5,856 nt of DNA, taken from the NCBI GenBank assembly GCA_913062735.1, contig CAJXWI010000183.1, positions 1-5,856 on the forward strand, given 5' to 3'. The notes below the pieces were generated by a model. The model had not been told where the DNA came from. It searched no databases and worked only from the letters and a program-made list of their open reading frames with translations. Below, in pieces: positions 3,961 to 5,856 of this stretch (position 1 is its first letter; the number at the start of each line of letters is the position of its first letter). Source of the DNA: an uncultured Arcobacter sp. GTDB lineage: Bacteria > Campylobacterota > Campylobacteria > Campylobacterales > Arcobacteraceae. The translations under genes and the position numbers were made by a program.

Positions 3961-5856
3961 CCACTACTTATTTTTAAACTCGTTGGAGTACTTTTGCTCT
4001 TTGCTGCCGTAAAGCTACTGATAAATTACATTGTGAAACAAAATACGGATGATATTTTATTTTTTGTTTTATTACTATTATTTGGACTTGCTGGTCTTAT
4101 GTTTCAGGAGTCAAAATTATGGGATTTATCGTGGTGGATGTGGCATCTTCTTAGATTGATGGGTTAGGGTGTAGCACTTTGGTTTGTAATCATTCTTCAG
4201 GCAAGAATTGAAAAAGAAAATCTCTTAGCCACCATTTCAATCAAAACGGAGGCTATTCTTGGTCAACTTCAATTTGTACTTGGTGCTAGTGGTATTGGGG
4301 TATGGAATTATGAGCTTAACTCTAAGGTGATAACCTGGGATCATCAAATGTAGAAACTTTATAATTGTGTTGATTATAACAACAGCTTGGAAGAATGGGT
4401 AAAGTTAATACACCATGAAGACAAAATAAAGTTTGAAACCTGTTTTATGGATGCAATATCAGGAGTGAGTAATTATGAAATAAAATATCGAGTTCTTTTT
4501 CCAGATGACTCAATTCATTATATTCAAGGAAAAGGTAAATTAATAAGAGTGAAAACAATATTCCAACTTCTTTCTATGGGGTTAATTGGGATATTACCAA
4601 GGAAAGTGAATATGAGTCTGAATTGACCAAGGCTGTAGTCACTGCAGAATATGCCAATAAAGCGAAGAGTGAATTCCTGGCTAATATGTCCCATGAAATA
4701 CGTACTCCTATGAACTCAATTCTTGGGTTTACCGATATACTTAAAGATATTAAAGGAGAACCCCCAAACGCACATTATATAGACAACATAAGTGTTTCAG
4801 GTCATGCACTACTTAATCTAATAAATGACATTCTTGATCTTTCTAAAATAGAATCGGGTAAAATTGAATTAGAAAATAATCCTGCAAATCTTCACACTCT
4901 TTTAGAAGACATAAAACACTCTTTTTTAAAAATATTGCTGATAAGGAATTGACATTTACTATTAATTTAGCAAATGACATACCGAAATATATATTAATAG
5001 ATGAGCCTAAATTACGAAGAATTCTTATTAATCTAATTGGAAACTCAGTAAAATTTACCCATAGTGGATTTATTGAGGTAAAAGTAGCTTGTACATTTTA
5101 TGCTGATAGTAACAGTAGTTTTATCCTTAATATCTCTGTAACTGATAGTGGTATTGGGATACCTAAAGATCAACAAAAACAAATATTTGATAGTTTTGAA
5201 CAAGTTAAAGGATAAATAGAAAAGCATTATGGGGGGAACAGGTTTAGGACTTGCAATTTCCAAGAGGCTCGTGTCACTAATGTTTGGGAGTATCTAGGTC
5301 GAAAGTATTCCTGATAGAGGCAGTACTTTTTCAATTTCTATCCCCAATGTGGAAGTTTTCGACAAACCAATAATCGCTGAGACTATTGACTATTTAGATA
5401 CTAAAAAATTAGTTTTTGAACCAGCCACTGTTATTGTAGCTGATGATATAAGTTATAATCGTGAACTTATTTCATCATATCTTTCTGTCTGGGATTTGAC
5501 AATACACTTTGCAAAGAATGGGTTAGACGCTATTGCAAAAACTTTGAAATATCGTCCCAATATTGTTCTTATGGATATGAAGATGCCAGTAATGAATGGT
5601 TATGAAGCATCTGTGGAATTAAAGAAAATGGATGAAACTAAGACTATTCCAATTATAGCAATAACTGCACTGGCACTTAAACAGGATGAAAAAGATATTT
5701 GCACTGTTTGCGATGGTTATTTACATAAGCCATTAAATAAAGTTAATCTTATTCGAGAAATTATGAAATTTTTACCTTATCAGTCAAACAATACAAAAGT
5801 AATTGATTTTAATGAAAAGAGTAAGCTAATTATATTTCCACCAAAAAAAGAAATGG
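3961..5856 (+). pseudogene. Degenerate hybrid sensor histidine kinase (membrane-PAS-HisKA-HATPase-receiver), 3' end outside the window
   Basis: Joining three frames gives a full kinase architecture. A membrane region (about 3970-4200) with two long hydrophobic helices is followed by a PAS domain (about 4255-4610: [39 protein letters not shown]). HisKA follows with [14 protein letters not shown], phospho-acceptor His at 4692-4694. HATPase_c has N-box LINLIGNSVKF (Asn 5042-5044), G1 DSGIGIP and G2 GGTGLGLAISKRL. The receiver has VIVADD, acceptor Asp at 5574-5576 in LMDMKMP, the Thr of ITAL and Lys at 5727-5729 in LHKPL. Lesions are in-frame stops at 4165-4167 (TAG), 4351-4353 (TAG), 5213-5215 (TAA) and 5295-5297 (TAG). 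Single-base indels lie in homopolymer runs near 4552-4555, 4922-4932 and 5231-5236. No start codon is visible; in-frame TAG at 3958-3960 precedes the readable part. An intact homologue would sense a signal at the membrane and pass phosphate from His to the receiver Asp. From 5298 the receiver frame is open to the window end. Confidence 0.9.

Noticed and set aside
4387..5215. Three separate short plus-strand genes (4387-4626, 4623-4952, 4949-5215)
   Set aside because: They are consecutive pieces of one kinase: PAS, then HisKA, then HATPase, joined by single-base shifts in homopolymers. Treating them as three genes would be misleading.
5045..5263. 72-codon minus-strand frame
   Set aside because: It lies antisense to the HATPase domain of the kinase pseudogene and shows no motif or ribosome site.
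3961..5300. Stop-codon reassignment (TAG as sense) to explain the kinase
   Set aside because: The TAG codons fall where homologues would have different residues (probably Trp, an aromatic or His, and Ser). A TAA and frameshifts are also present, and TAG ends another gene in the window (2292-2294).
1..5856. CRISPR array, tRNA or rRNA genes
   Set aside because: I saw no regularly spaced repeats, no cloverleaf-like sequence and no rRNA signature.

Overview
This is an AT-rich stretch (roughly 30% GC by eye) of a Gram-negative bacterium. A signal-peptide-bearing outer-membrane beta-barrel protein and a proteobacterial-style hybrid sensor kinase support that. I cannot decide between a low-GC gammaproteobacterium and a campylobacterote. 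The window looks like a decaying accessory region: two head-to-head truncated genes, a possible insertion-sequence relic, several unexplained palindromes and a heavily mutated kinase pseudogene surround a few intact genes.

Layout. Positions 1-125 (minus) hold the fragment of an unrecognised gene that runs out of the window. Positions 134-622 (plus) hold a Sel1-repeat protein whose N-terminus seems to be missing. A hairpin with a T-rich tail follows at 762-810. An intact small outer-membrane beta-barrel gene (916-1470) comes next, closed by a hairpin at 1481-1506. From 1507 to 1895 there is no intact gene, only a faint relic that resembles an IS3-type transposase on the minus strand. At 1896-2077 a 12-codon reading frame is stop/start coupled to a 48-residue two-helix membrane protein. 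A nested palindrome sits at 2117-2175.

The minus-strand block 3870 to 2292 contains a DUF2971 protein (3052-3870), a four-helix membrane protein (2562-3005) and a 55-residue basic-tailed protein (2292-2459). The first two are probably one transcription unit; the third has its own ribosome binding site and a paired 7-bp repeat upstream. This block is the best candidate for an undescribed small system, but nothing in the sequence proves a function.

Positions 3961-5856 (plus), divergent from that block, hold a hybrid histidine kinase in the order membrane segment, PAS, HisKA, HATPase and receiver. It is broken by four in-frame stop codons and three single-base indels. The receiver is still intact in sequence and runs off the window end.
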